Shown: positions 52,178 through 60,278 of the stretch, piece after piece
Numbering within the stretch: the stretch's first letter is position 1
How the letters are laid out: each line of letters starts with the position of its first letter
NCBI GenBank assembly: GCA_050184415.1
Contig: JBFXAJ010000006.1
Span: forward strand, 62,001-126,000
Source of the DNA: JADLGL01 sp050184415
GTDB lineage: Bacteria; Pseudomonadota; Alphaproteobacteria; Rhizobiales; Kaistiaceae
DNA length: 64,000 bases
Direction: 5' to 3'
Program-made: the position numbers and the translations under genes
The notes under the pieces: model-generated
What the model was told of the DNA's origin: nothing
The model's input: only the letters and a program-made list of their open reading frames with translations
Database searches by the model: none

Positions 52178-53107
52178 ATGAAGTCGTTCCTGTTGACGAG
52201 CGCCGCCATCGGCGCGATCGCGTCGGTTGCCGCGGTCGGGGTCGCTCGCGCGGCGGATCCCATCACGGTGATTCCACCGCCCGTCGTTGTCGCCCCTGCG
52301 CCGATCCCGGAACCCGAGAAGATTTGGGCGGGCGGCTACATCGGAGGACACGCTGCGCTGGCCCGCGGCCACCTGCGCGATGCCCTCGCCTGCGAAGACG
52401 ACGAGATCGGGCCCGCGACTGCGTTCTTCTTCATCGAGGGCCCATTGGAGGACTTCGATGTAGATGGCGACTGTGACTGGAACGAGTTGGCAGGGACGCT
52501 CAATCCGGACCAGGACGCCGACGACGTCGGATACTTCCTGCAGGAGGATGTTCCTCCCGGGACCCGCGGTTACCTGGCCGGGGTGCAGATCGGCTTCAAC
52601 TTTCAGCTCGGCAATCCGAATGGTTTCGTTATCGGTGCCGAGGTTTCGCACTCCTATGCGAACATCCAGATGGAGTATCAGGCGATCGCGCCGTTCGTGG
52701 TCGATACCGGCGAGATCGTCGTTGAGGACTTCGCCGAGTGGAACGGTCGCTTCGAGATTTCGCGATTGACCACGGCCACCCTTCGGGTAGGCTTCGCGTT
52801 TGGTCGCGTCCTTGCTTATGGCGAGGTCGGGCTGGCGATTGCCCAGGCGAGCGGGACGAGCACGCTCGGCTTCGCCGACACGGAGATGGCGCATGGCCTC
52901 GTCTATGGCGGCGGGCTCGAAGTCATGGCCGGCAACGACGTGTCGCTCTTCTTCGAGTACAATCGGGTCCGACTGACCCATGGCTTCCTGGGCACGTCAA
53001 CGCTGACCCTCGAAGGCGTGCCGTTGCCGCCTCTGGTATTGCCGACGCAGGCCGGAGTTCATTCCGGCACCAACATCTTCAAGGTTGGATTCAACATCCA
53101 CCTCTAG
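52178..53107 (+). CDS. Outer-membrane beta-barrel protein (tandem paralogue 2)
   Basis: The 309-residue protein is a close paralogue of the preceding gene with the same layout: signal peptide, VVVAPAPIPEPEKIW linker, WAGGYIGGHAALARG, the acidic FFIEGPLEDFDVDGDCDW loop, and the KVGFNIHL end. Loops near the C-terminus differ most, as expected for surface-exposed segments under diversification. AGAGGAAG precedes the ATG. It has its own terminator, so the two genes are separately transcribed or attenuated. Confidence 0.87.
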   Translation: MKSFLLTSAAIGAIASVAAVGVARAADPITVIPPPVVVAPAPIPEPEKIWAGGYIGGHAALARGHLRDALACEDDEIGPATAFFFIEGPLEDFDVDGDCDWNELAGTLNPDQDADDVGYFLQEDVPPGTRGYLAGVQIGFNFQLGNPNGFVIGAEVSHSYANIQMEYQAIAPFVVDTGEIVVEDFAEWNGRFEISRLTTATLRVGFAFGRVLAYGEVGLAIAQASGTSTLGFADTEMAHGLVYGGGLEVMAGNDVSLFFEYNRVRLTHGFLGTSTLTLEGVPLPPLVLPTQAGVHSGTNIFKVGFNIHL

Positions 53108-53128
53108 GTTCAATACGGCTTGCAGCGA

Positions 53129-53160
53129 AGAGGCGGGCGCCAGTGCCCGCCTCTATTGTT
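53129..53160 (+). terminator. Terminator after the second barrel gene
   Basis: A 10-bp perfect stem, AGAGGCGGGC/GCCCGCCTCT, with a 6-base loop is followed by ATTGTT, 21 bases after the stop. Confidence 0.75.
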
Positions 53161-53258
53161 TTGCTCCGCCATCAGTGCGGAGAGGCATCCGGCCGGTTGC
53201 ATTTCGTCGCGATATCCTCAGGGTGGCGCCGGATAAGCTATCCGAGGGCGGTAAGGCG

Positions 53259-53873
53259 ATGACGATACGGGTTCACCACAACGACCTGCCGGACCTGTCC
53301 GCCTATACCGGCAGCGTTGCGATCGATACCGAGGCCATGGGCCTCAACCCGCGGCGCGACCGACTGTGCGTGGTCCAGCTCTCGCCCGGCGACGGCACCG
53401 CGGACGTGGTCCAGATCGCCGCGAGTCCCGCCCCGGCGCCGAATCTGGTGGCGCTGCTGGCCGATCCGGCGCGGCCCAAGATCTTCCACTATGCGCGCTT
53501 CGACGTCGCGCTCCTGTTCCACACCTTCGGCGTCATGGCGACGCCGCTGTTCTGCACCAAGATCGCCTCGCGCCTGACCCGGACCTACACCGACCGGCAC
53601 GGCCTCAAGGACCTCGTCCGCGAGCTTCTCGACATCGAGCTCTCCAAGCAGCAGCAGAGCTCGGACTGGGGTGCGGCGACGCTGTCGGAAGCCCAGCTCT
53701 CCTACGCCGCGGCCGACGTCCTCTACCTTCACCAGATCAAGGCGCGACTCGACGAGCGCCTCGATCGCGACGGGCGGCGCGGCCTTGCGGAGGCGTGCTT
53801 CGGGTTCCTGCCGACGCGGGTGCGCCTTGATCTCGCCGGCTGGGCGGAGGAAGACATCTTCGCGCATGTCTAG
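53259..53873 (+). CDS. Ribonuclease D-like 3'-5' exonuclease
   Basis: The 204-residue protein contains only the DEDDy exonuclease domain: Asp23 and Glu25 in AIDTEAMG, the second aspartate in HYARFDVALL, and YAAADVLYL with Tyr and Asp of the last motif. It lacks the HRDC domains of E. coli RNase D, as is common in short alphaproteobacterial forms. It would trim structured RNA 3' ends. AAGG precedes the ATG at 53259. Confidence 0.88.
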   Translation: MTIRVHHNDLPDLSAYTGSVAIDTEAMGLNPRRDRLCVVQLSPGDGTADVVQIAASPAPAPNLVALLADPARPKIFHYARFDVALLFHTFGVMATPLFCTKIASRLTRTYTDRHGLKDLVRELLDIELSKQQQSSDWGAATLSEAQLSYAAADVLYLHQIKARLDERLDRDGRRGLAEACFGFLPTRVRLDLAGWAEEDIFAHV

Positions 53874-53921
53874 AGCATGATCCGAAAGAGTGGATGCCGG
53901 TTTTTCGAGAAGATCATGCTC
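53873..53921. repeat. Short palindromic repeat GAGCATGATC...GATCATGCTC
   Basis: The 49-bp element has perfect 10-bp arms and begins on the stop codon of the RNase D gene. I recall similar elements as frequent in Hyphomicrobiales genomes. It may act as a transcript end or mRNA 3' stem. Confidence 0.6.
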
Positions 53922-53933
53922 CACCAATGATGA

Positions 53934-53976
53934 GCGCCGGGGCGCTAGTCGATCTGATCGAGTAGCGCTCCGGCGC
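53934..53976. repeat. Second hairpin in the RNase D - lptC gap
   Basis: The arms GCGCCGGGGCGCTA and TAGCGCTCCGGCGC (13 of 14 pairs) flank a 15-base loop. There is no T-run, so it is not a typical terminator. It lies 12 bases after the preceding palindrome. Confidence 0.5.
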
Positions 53977-54019
53977 GGGTCGTGTGGGCCCCGCCCACCG
54001 CGACGCGGAGATCGACCCG

Positions 54020-54748
54020 ATGTCGACGACTACACCCGACAGGGCCGGCGTGCCGGAGCCCACGCGGCGGGCGCCGATCCGGCGCGAGGCCCGCGGCGAT
54101 TCGCGGATCGAGGTGGCGGCGGCATCGCGGGAGCCGGCGTTTGCCGCCGCGTCGCGCCACAGCCGGAGGGTGCGCGCGCTCCGCATCCTGGTGCCCGCCG
54201 TCGCCGTCGGCGCGGTGGCCGCCGCATTCCTCGCCATGCGGGGCGGCAGCGAAACGGACCTTCCGGTCGACTTCGCCGCGGTCAGGGTCGACCCTGAGGC
54301 GATCGTGATCGAACAGCCGCGCCTGACCGGATATCAGCAGGGCGGCGAGGCCTATGAGCTTACGGCGGACCGCGGCTTCCAGCGCGCCGACAACCAGGAT
54401 TTCCTTGCGCTCGAGAACGTCGCGGCCACCTATGAGCTGCCCGGCGGCGCGACGGCCTTCTTCACCGCGCCGATCGGCGGGTATAATTCGACGACGTCAT
54501 TCATGACGCTGAGCGGCGGCCTGACGATGCGGCTAGACACCGGTCTCGAAGCGCGCCTGGAGGAGCTCACGGTGGACGTTCCCAACGGACTGATCGCATC
54601 CAACCGGCCGTTCGAGCTCGTCAACGGCGCGCTCACCGTGCGCGGCAACGCCCTCGAAATGCGTGAGGACGGCGTTCGCGTCACCGGCGGCGTGACGACG
54701 ATCCTCCGCATGGACCTCGCCCCGGCAGCCACGGCGGTCGCGCCATGA
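54020..54748 (+). CDS. lptC: LPS export protein LptC
   Basis: LptC is the bitopic inner-membrane protein that receives LPS from LptBFG and passes it to LptA. The 242-residue protein has one membrane helix (ALRILVPAVAVGAVAAAFLAM, about residues 55-75) after a basic cytoplasmic tail, then a periplasmic beta-jellyroll (QPRLTGYQQGGEAYELTADRG). It is identified from length, topology and position before lptA and lptB. GCGGAG precedes the ATG at 54020. Confidence 0.87.
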   Translation: MSTTTPDRAGVPEPTRRAPIRREARGDSRIEVAAASREPAFAAASRHSRRVRALRILVPAVAVGAVAAAFLAMRGGSETDLPVDFAAVRVDPEAIVIEQPRLTGYQQGGEAYELTADRGFQRADNQDFLALENVAATYELPGGATAFFTAPIGGYNSTTSFMTLSGGLTMRLDTGLEARLEELTVDVPNGLIASNRPFELVNGALTVRGNALEMREDGVRVTGGVTTILRMDLAPAATAVAP

Positions 54749-54784
54749 GCAGACCTTCGCACAACGGGCGGAGCCGCCTCCCTT

Positions 54785-54825
54785 CACCTCTCCCCGGTGG
54801 GGACCGTTGCGTGGTTCGGCCTCTC
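54785..54825. repeat. Short hairpin repeat beside copy D
   Basis: It contains the reverse complement (54806-54825) of the 20-base string at 22201-22220, preceded by a CTCCCC-GGTGGGG hairpin. It sits on the left of palindromic copy D, as its partner sits on the right of copy B read in the opposite sense. Confidence 0.65.
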
Positions 54826-54849
54826 GTCGGGGCACCGCCTATCAGCTCA

Positions 54850-54970
54850 CTCCTCCCCGGGCTTGACCCGGGGCCTATTGGCCTCTCCACCAGCTTGGAG
54901 TCCGAGTTTCCCAGCAATTCCGCGTCAGGCGTACGGCCAATGGACCCCGGCTCGAAGGCCGGGGAGGAGT
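54850..54970. repeat. Palindromic repeat, copy D, between lptC and lptA
   Basis: The left arm CTCCTCCCCGGGCTTGACCC and right arm ending GGCTCGAAGGCCGGGGAGGAG enclose CTATTGG and CCAATGG. The 121-bp element, with the hairpin on its left, fills most of the 347-bp lptC-lptA gap. The frame of lptA is open through the whole element back to an ATG overlapping the lptC stop. Confidence 0.85.
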
Positions 54971-55095
54971 CTGTGGATGGGTCTGTCCACAACCGATCCG
55001 CCTTCGCTGCCCTCCACGCAACGGGCCCCCGCCGGCGAGAGGCGGGAGGTTTTCGGCCCGTCCCAGCGTGGCGCAAAGGTCTCGTGAGGGCGAGG

Positions 55096-55608
55096 ATGGT
55101 CATCGCCATCGGCGCGGCCGCGTTCCTTGCCGGGGCGTCGCCTGTTCTGTCGCAGGCCGCAGCGCCCATGTTCGGCGCCTTCACGGCCGACACGGACGAC
55201 CCGATCGCGATCGAGGCGCAGGCCCTCGTCCAGACCGACCGCGACGGCCAGCGGATCCTCGAATATTCCGGCGGCGTCGTTGCCACGCGCGGCGACATGG
55301 TCATCCGCGCCGATGCCCTCACCGTCTTCCTTCCCGCCGACGGCGGAGCGGCCGGCGGCGCCTTTCAGCGGATCGAGGCGACGGGCAACGTGACGATCGT
55401 TGCCGGGCAGCAGAGCGCGGCGGCGCAGCGGGCGGTGGTGGACATGGTGGCGCAGACCGTCGTCATGAACGGCGCGGTCAGCGTCCAGGATGGGCCGAAC
55501 CGGCTCTCGGGACAGACGCTGACGGTCAACCTCGCGACCAACGACTGGAGGCTCGAGGATGGCGGGAACCAGCGCGTGCAGACCGTGATCACGCCGCCCG
55601 CGCGCTGA
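55096..55608 (+). CDS. lptA: LPS transport periplasmic protein LptA
   Basis: LptA forms the periplasmic bridge carrying LPS to the outer membrane. From the ATG at 55096 the protein has 170 residues with a signal peptide (MVIAIGAAAFLAGASPVLSQ) and the OstA-type repeats (PIAIEAQALVQTDRDGQRILEYSGGVVATRGDMVIRADALTV). A GTG at 55084 with AAAGG upstream is an equally possible start. The open frame continues 117 codons further through the repeat to 54745, so the original start may have been displaced. Confidence 0.85.
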   Translation: MVIAIGAAAFLAGASPVLSQAAAPMFGAFTADTDDPIAIEAQALVQTDRDGQRILEYSGGVVATRGDMVIRADALTVFLPADGGAAGGAFQRIEATGNVTIVAGQQSAAAQRAVVDMVAQTVVMNGAVSVQDGPNRLSGQTLTVNLATNDWRLEDGGNQRVQTVITPPAR

Positions 55609-55624
55609 CCGGATCCGACCCGAC

Positions 55625-56428
55625 TTGAGCCAGGCCAGACCTCGCGATGACCGCCTCGGGCACGGATACGACCAGCCCTCGCAGATCTATCCCGATGCCG
55701 GTGGTCCGGGCTGGCTCGTCGCGCACCGGCTCGGCAAGAGTTTCCGTACCAATCGCGTCGTCGATGACGTCAGCATCGCGGTGGCCCGCGGCGAGGCGGT
55801 GGGTCTCCTCGGCCCGAACGGCGCGGGCAAGACCACCGTGTTCTACCTCATCACCGGCCTGATCCGCGCCGACGACGGCACGATCGACCTCGACGGCCAT
55901 GCGATCACACGGCTGCCGATGTACCGGCGGGCCCGTCTCGGCATCGGCTATCTGCCGCAGGAAGCCTCGATCTTCCGCGGCCTTACCGTGGAACAGAACG
56001 TCCGGGCGATCCTCGAGCTGGTCGAGAAGGACAAGCGGCGCCGCGAGGAGCAGCTCGACGCGCTCCTCGAGGAGTTCCACATCGCGCATCTTCGGAAGTC
56101 GCCGGCCCGCGCGCTGTCCGGCGGCGAACGCCGGCGCTGCGAGATCGCCCGCGCGATCGCGAGCCGGCCGTCCTTCATGCTCCTCGACGAGCCCTTCGCC
56201 GGCATCGACCCGATCGCCGTCGGGGACATCCACGCGCTGGTGCGCCATCTCACCGCACGCGGAATCGGCGTTCTGATCACCGATCACAATGTTCGCGAGA
56301 CATTGGGACTCGTGGACCGCGCCTACATCATCCATAGTGGGCGGGTCCTCATGGAAGGACGTCCCGACGACATCATCGCCAGCGAGGACGTCCGCCGGCT
56401 CTATCTCGGCGAGGAGTTTACCCTTTGA
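55625..56428 (+). CDS. lptB: LPS export ABC transporter ATP-binding protein
   Basis: LptB powers LPS extraction with LptF and LptG. The 267-residue protein shows GPNGAGKTTVFYLITGLI (Walker A), SGGERRRCEIARAIAS (signature), FMLLDEPFAGIDP (Walker B) and LITDHNVRETL (switch), the last two diagnostic of LptB. The only in-frame start upstream of the domain is a TTG at 55625, which has no strong ribosome binding site. It lies 16 bases after lptA. lptF and lptG are not in the window. Confidence 0.94.
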   Translation: MSQARPRDDRLGHGYDQPSQIYPDAGGPGWLVAHRLGKSFRTNRVVDDVSIAVARGEAVGLLGPNGAGKTTVFYLITGLIRADDGTIDLDGHAITRLPMYRRARLGIGYLPQEASIFRGLTVEQNVRAILELVEKDKRRREEQLDALLEEFHIAHLRKSPARALSGGERRRCEIARAIASRPSFMLLDEPFAGIDPIAVGDIHALVRHLTARGIGVLITDHNVRETLGLVDRAYIIHSGRVLMEGRPDDIIASEDVRRLYLGEEFTL

Positions 56429-56499
56429 CGCGGTGAAAGTTTGCGCTAGGACTGGCGGCACAAGCAAGAATTACGCCAATCCAGTGACCGCGTAGGCGC

Positions 56500-58014
56500 A
56501 TGGCGCTTTCCCTCAAAGCCGAGCTACGCACCAGCCAGTCGCTGGTGATGACCCCGCAGCTGATGCAGGCCATCAAGCTGCTCCAGCTTTCCAGCCTCGA
56601 CCTCGCTGCCTATGTCGACGCCGAGCTCGAGCGGAACCCGCTTCTCGAGCGGGCGGAGGCCGAGGACCTGGCGCCCGCCGCGGCCGATCTTGACCAGGCC
56701 GGTCCGGACGTCGCCGTCGAGGACGGCAACTGGTTCGAGACCGAGCTCGAGACCAGCCCGGCTGCGATCTCCGAGCGGCTCGATTCCGACCTCTCCAACG
56801 TCTTCCCCGACGACAACAACCGCGCCCAGCAGGAGGCGCCGCCGGCGCTGCCCGCGGACAACTGGGCCAACGGGCCGACCCGGCAGCCGGTCAGCGCCGA
56901 CGACTACAACCTCGAAGCCTTCGTCGCCGACAGCAAGACGCTGCCGGAATTCCTCGCCGAGCAGCTCGGGCTCGCCACCGACGACCACGCGACGCGCCTG
57001 ATCGGCATGACGCTGATCGCGGAGCTCGACGAGGCGGGCTACATGCGGGCGGACGTCTCCGAGCTGGCTCGGCGGCTCGGTGCCGGCGAAGCCGTCGTCT
57101 GTGAAACCCTCGCGCTTCTCAAGACCTTCGAGCCTACGGGCGTCTTCGCCGCCGATCTCGCCGAATGCCTCGCCCTCCAGCTTAGGGAGCGGAACCGTCT
57201 CGATCCGGCGATGGCGGCGCTTCTCGCCAATCTCGACCTCGTCGCCCGGCGCGATTATGCCGGCCTGCGGCGCCTCTGCGGCGTCGACGAGGCTGACCTC
57301 GCCGAGATGCTGGCGGAGATCCGCCGGCTGAACCCGAAGCCCGCGGCGGGCTTCAACCCCGCGCCGATCCAGACCCTGATCCCGGACGTGCTCGTGACCC
57401 CGGCGCCGGACGGCGGCTGGAAGATCGAGCTCAACAGCGAGACGCTGCCCCGCCTCCTCGTCAACCACGCCTATCACTCGGTGGTTTCGGGCGCGTCGAA
57501 GAAGGACACCGACCGCGCCTTCATCGCCGAGCGGTTCCAGACGGCGAAATGGCTGATCGACAGCCTCGACCGCCGGGCGCGGACCATCCTCAAGGTCGCC
57601 ACCGAGATCGTCCGCCAGCAGGACGGCTTTCTCACGCACGGCATCTCGCATCTCCGGCCGCTCAACCTGAAGGCGGTGGCCGATGCGATCTCGATGCATG
57701 AATCGACCGTGAGCCGCGTCACGTCGAACAAGTACATGGCCACCCAGCGCGGCATCTTCGAGCTGAAGTATTTCTTCACCTCGGCGATCGCGGCTGCCGG
57801 CGGCGGCGAGGCGCATTCGGCCGAAGCCGTCCGTCACCGCATCAAGACGATGATCGAAAACGAGACCGACAGCGCGCTCTCGGACGATACGATCGTGAAG
57901 CTCCTGCGGCAGAGCGGCATCGACATCGCGCGGCGGACCGTCGCCAAATATCGCGAGTCGATGCACATCCCCTCATCGGTCAACCGCAGGCGCGACCGCC
58001 AGGCCAGCGTCTGA
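56500..58014 (+). CDS. rpoN: RNA polymerase sigma-54 factor
   Basis: RpoN directs polymerase to GG/GC (-24/-12) promoters that need an ATP-driven activator, often for nitrogen metabolism. The 504-residue protein has the Gln-rich region I (SQSLVMTPQLMQAIKLLQLS), an acidic region II (about 55-130), the core-binding domain, the helix-turn-helix segment (LKAVADAISMHESTVSRVTSNKYM) and the RpoN box ARRTVAKYRE near the C-terminus. Five promoter matches to this factor occur at 3.3-20 kb of the window. Confidence 0.97.
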   Translation: MALSLKAELRTSQSLVMTPQLMQAIKLLQLSSLDLAAYVDAELERNPLLERAEAEDLAPAAADLDQAGPDVAVEDGNWFETELETSPAAISERLDSDLSNVFPDDNNRAQQEAPPALPADNWANGPTRQPVSADDYNLEAFVADSKTLPEFLAEQLGLATDDHATRLIGMTLIAELDEAGYMRADVSELARRLGAGEAVVCETLALLKTFEPTGVFAADLAECLALQLRERNRLDPAMAALLANLDLVARRDYAGLRRLCGVDEADLAEMLAEIRRLNPKPAAGFNPAPIQTLIPDVLVTPAPDGGWKIELNSETLPRLLVNHAYHSVVSGASKKDTDRAFIAERFQTAKWLIDSLDRRARTILKVATEIVRQQDGFLTHGISHLRPLNLKAVADAISMHESTVSRVTSNKYMATQRGIFELKYFFTSAIAAAGGGEAHSAEAVRHRIKTMIENETDSALSDDTIVKLLRQSGIDIARRTVAKYRESMHIPSSVNRRRDRQASV

Positions 58015-58341
58015 TATCCCCAGCCTCCGGGCGTGAGATTGACTCCCCTGCCGACCCTCCCTAGAAGGGCGCGCGACGGACGGGCTTCGGCCCCGTTCAA
58101 GATGGACCGGGTTGCGGCAGCAGAGCTGGCCGCAACGGCAACGAAGCTTCAGAGCGAGCCGTGGCCCCATACCCGCCGGTCGACCACCAGAAAGGCCGAG
58201 ATCACGGCAATTTCATGAGCCGGTCGCGATCGAGAGCGCGTTACGCGCCCACGAGCGTCTTCCGCGCTTTCAGCCCCGGGAGCCCGCCATCGGGCACATC
58301 CGCGTGCCTTTCGACGCGGCTCTGAACCACCAGGACCAGCC
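58015..58341. other. rpoN-ptsN intergenic gap with no hpf gene
   Basis: In many alphaproteobacteria a ribosome hibernation factor gene (hpf) lies between rpoN and ptsN. This 327-bp gap has open frames but none with hpf sequence, and no full-length hpf (typically about 190 codons) would fit. Confidence 0.5.
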
Positions 58342-58809
58342 ATGGACTTGAGCGATCTCATCCGTCCCGATTCGGTATTGCCGACGCTGAAAGCCAACGG
58401 GAAGAAGCAGGCGATCCAGGAGCTGGCCGCCAAGGGCGCGCTGGTGACGGGCCTCGATGAAAGGCTGATCTTCGAGACCCTTCTGCAGCGCGAGAAGCTC
58501 GGGTCGACCGGCGTCGGCGCCGGCATCGCGATTCCCCACGGCAAGCTGCCTGGTCTCGACCGCATCCACGGCGTCTTCGCCCGTCTCGCCCGGCCGATCG
58601 ATTTCGAGGCCCTGGACGACCAGCCGGTCGACCTCCTGTTCCTTCTTCTCGCGCCGGAGAACGCCGGCGCCGACCATCTCAAGGCCCTCGCCCGCATCGC
58701 CCGCATCCTGCGCGAGCCCGGCGTCGCCGCCCGCCTCCGCGAAGCCAGCGACCCCACCGCCCTCTACGCCGTGCTCACCGAGGGCGGAGCGACGCCCAAC
58801 GCGGCCTGA
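58342..58809 (+). CDS. ptsN: PTS IIA-like nitrogen-regulatory protein
   Basis: PtsN (EIIA-Ntr) accepts phosphate from NPr and couples carbon/nitrogen status to potassium transport and stress regulation. The 155-residue protein has the family phosphorylation site His66 in GIAIPHGKLPGL and the start MDLSDLIRPDSVLPTLKANGKKQAI. AGGA precedes the ATG. Its location after rpoN is the standard arrangement. Confidence 0.94.
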   Translation: MDLSDLIRPDSVLPTLKANGKKQAIQELAAKGALVTGLDERLIFETLLQREKLGSTGVGAGIAIPHGKLPGLDRIHGVFARLARPIDFEALDDQPVDLLFLLLAPENAGADHLKALARIARILREPGVAARLREASDPTALYAVLTEGGATPNAA

Positions 58810-58825
58810 GGCAGGGCGTCGGCCC

Positions 58826-59848
58826 GTGACGCTTCGACCCGAGGATCTTCTGTGTCCCGGGCTCTCAGGTCTCTACAGCCCGCTCGGCGACTTCTACATC
58901 GACCCGACGCGGCCCGTTCCGCGAGCGCTGATCACCCATGGCCATTCCGACCACGCCCGGCCGGGCCATGACGCGGTGCTCGCGACGTCCGAGACGCTGT
59001 CGATCATGGCGTCCCGCCTCGGCGAGGGTTTTGCGGGCACCCGGCAGCCCGCCGCCTATGGCGAGACGATTTCGATCAACGGGGTCGACGTCACCTTCAT
59101 CCCGGCCGGCCACGTCCTCGGCTCAGCGCAGATCCTGGTCGAAGCGAAGGGGCTCCGGATCGTCGCCTCCGGCGACTACAAGCGTCAGGCCGATCCGACC
59201 TGCGCGACCTTCGTGCCGATCCGTTGCGACGTCTTCATCACCGAGGCGACCTTCGGCCTTCCCGTGTTCCGCCATCCCAGCGCCGCCGACGAGGTCGACC
59301 GGCTGATCGCGTCCACGGTGCAGTTCCCGGAACGCACGCACTTCGTTGGCGCCTACGCCCTCGGCAAATCCCAACGCCTGATCCGCCTGCTGCGGGACGC
59401 CGGCTACGACCGTCCGATCTACATTCACGGCGCCCTCGACAGCCTGTGCCGGCTCTACGAGGCGGAGGGAGTCGCGCTCGGGCCCCTCGCCCACGCCACC
59501 GACAACAGCCTCGCCCGGGAGGACTTTGCCGGCGCGATCGTGATCGGACCGTCCGGCGCCTTCGAGGGGCCGTGGTCGCGGCGGTTTGCCGACCCGATCG
59601 TGGGCTTCGCGTCCGGCTGGATGCGGATCCGGCAACGGGCCAAGCAGGGCGGCGTCGAACTCCCGCTCGTGATCTCGGACCATGGCGACTGGGACGAGCT
59701 GACGGAGACGATCCGCGACACCGGCGCCGAGACGGTCTGGGTCACGCATGGCCGCGAGGAAGCGCTGGTCCGCTGGGCGCAGCTCAACGGCATCGAAGCC
59801 CGGCCCCTCCACCTCATCGGCTACGAGGACGAGGAAGGGGAAGTCTAG
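58826..59848 (+). CDS. Ligase-associated DNA exonuclease (metallo-beta-lactamase fold)
   Basis: The 340-residue protein has the metal-binding motif of the metallo-beta-lactamase/beta-CASP family (His38, His40, Asp42, His43 in THGHSDHARPGH) and the beta-CASP-like segments FIPAGHVLGSAQI and VASGDYKRQ. Members paired with an ATP-dependent ligase are annotated as ligase-associated exonucleases and are thought to act in DNA repair. It starts with GTG 16 bases after ptsN. The matching ligase lies at 60279. Confidence 0.88.
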   Translation: MTLRPEDLLCPGLSGLYSPLGDFYIDPTRPVPRALITHGHSDHARPGHDAVLATSETLSIMASRLGEGFAGTRQPAAYGETISINGVDVTFIPAGHVLGSAQILVEAKGLRIVASGDYKRQADPTCATFVPIRCDVFITEATFGLPVFRHPSAADEVDRLIASTVQFPERTHFVGAYALGKSQRLIRLLRDAGYDRPIYIHGALDSLCRLYEAEGVALGPLAHATDNSLAREDFAGAIVIGPSGAFEGPWSRRFADPIVGFASGWMRIRQRAKQGGVELPLVISDHGDWDELTETIRDTGAETVWVTHGREEALVRWAQLNGIEARPLHLIGYEDEEGEV

Positions 59849-59936
59849 GCCCGCGGCTCCTCCTCCGGATTGATCGGGGCAAGCTCCGCACTGGTCCGGA
59901 TTGGACAAGGTCGGTGGAGCTTCTTATCTTCCCGCA

Positions 59937-60140
59937 ATGGCTGACGATGCCGACAACCTCGTCCTCGAGCTGCTGCGGGCCGTCCATGGCGACATCGCCG
60001 AGATCAAGGCCGATACGGCTGAGATCAAGGAGCGCGTCGGCTTGCTCGAAAGCCAGTATGCCAGCCTGTCCCGCCGACTGGATCGTCAGGGCGGCGATAT
60101 CGAGCAGATCAGGCAGCGTTTGAACCTCGCGGACGCGTAG
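59937..60140 (+). CDS. Small coiled-coil protein
   Basis: The 67-residue protein consists largely of heptad-like repeats (HGDIAEIKADTAEIKERVGLLESQYASLSRRLDRQGGDIEQI), predicting a coiled coil. Many bacterial genomes encode such short proteins of unknown role. An upstream TTG at 59901 in the same frame is an alternative start. Confidence 0.55.
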   Translation: MADDADNLVLELLRAVHGDIAEIKADTAEIKERVGLLESQYASLSRRLDRQGGDIEQIRQRLNLADA

Positions 60141-60278
60141 CGAGCGAACTCGGGCGGCGCCTTGCTCGACCGGCGTGATTGAACTCGGCCGTTGACGTGG
60201 CAGCGGCCACTCCGCACGGCCGGCGGCATCGCCCCCGGAGCTTTGAGCCCGCCGGCCCCTCTCCTACATTGCCGGGAG

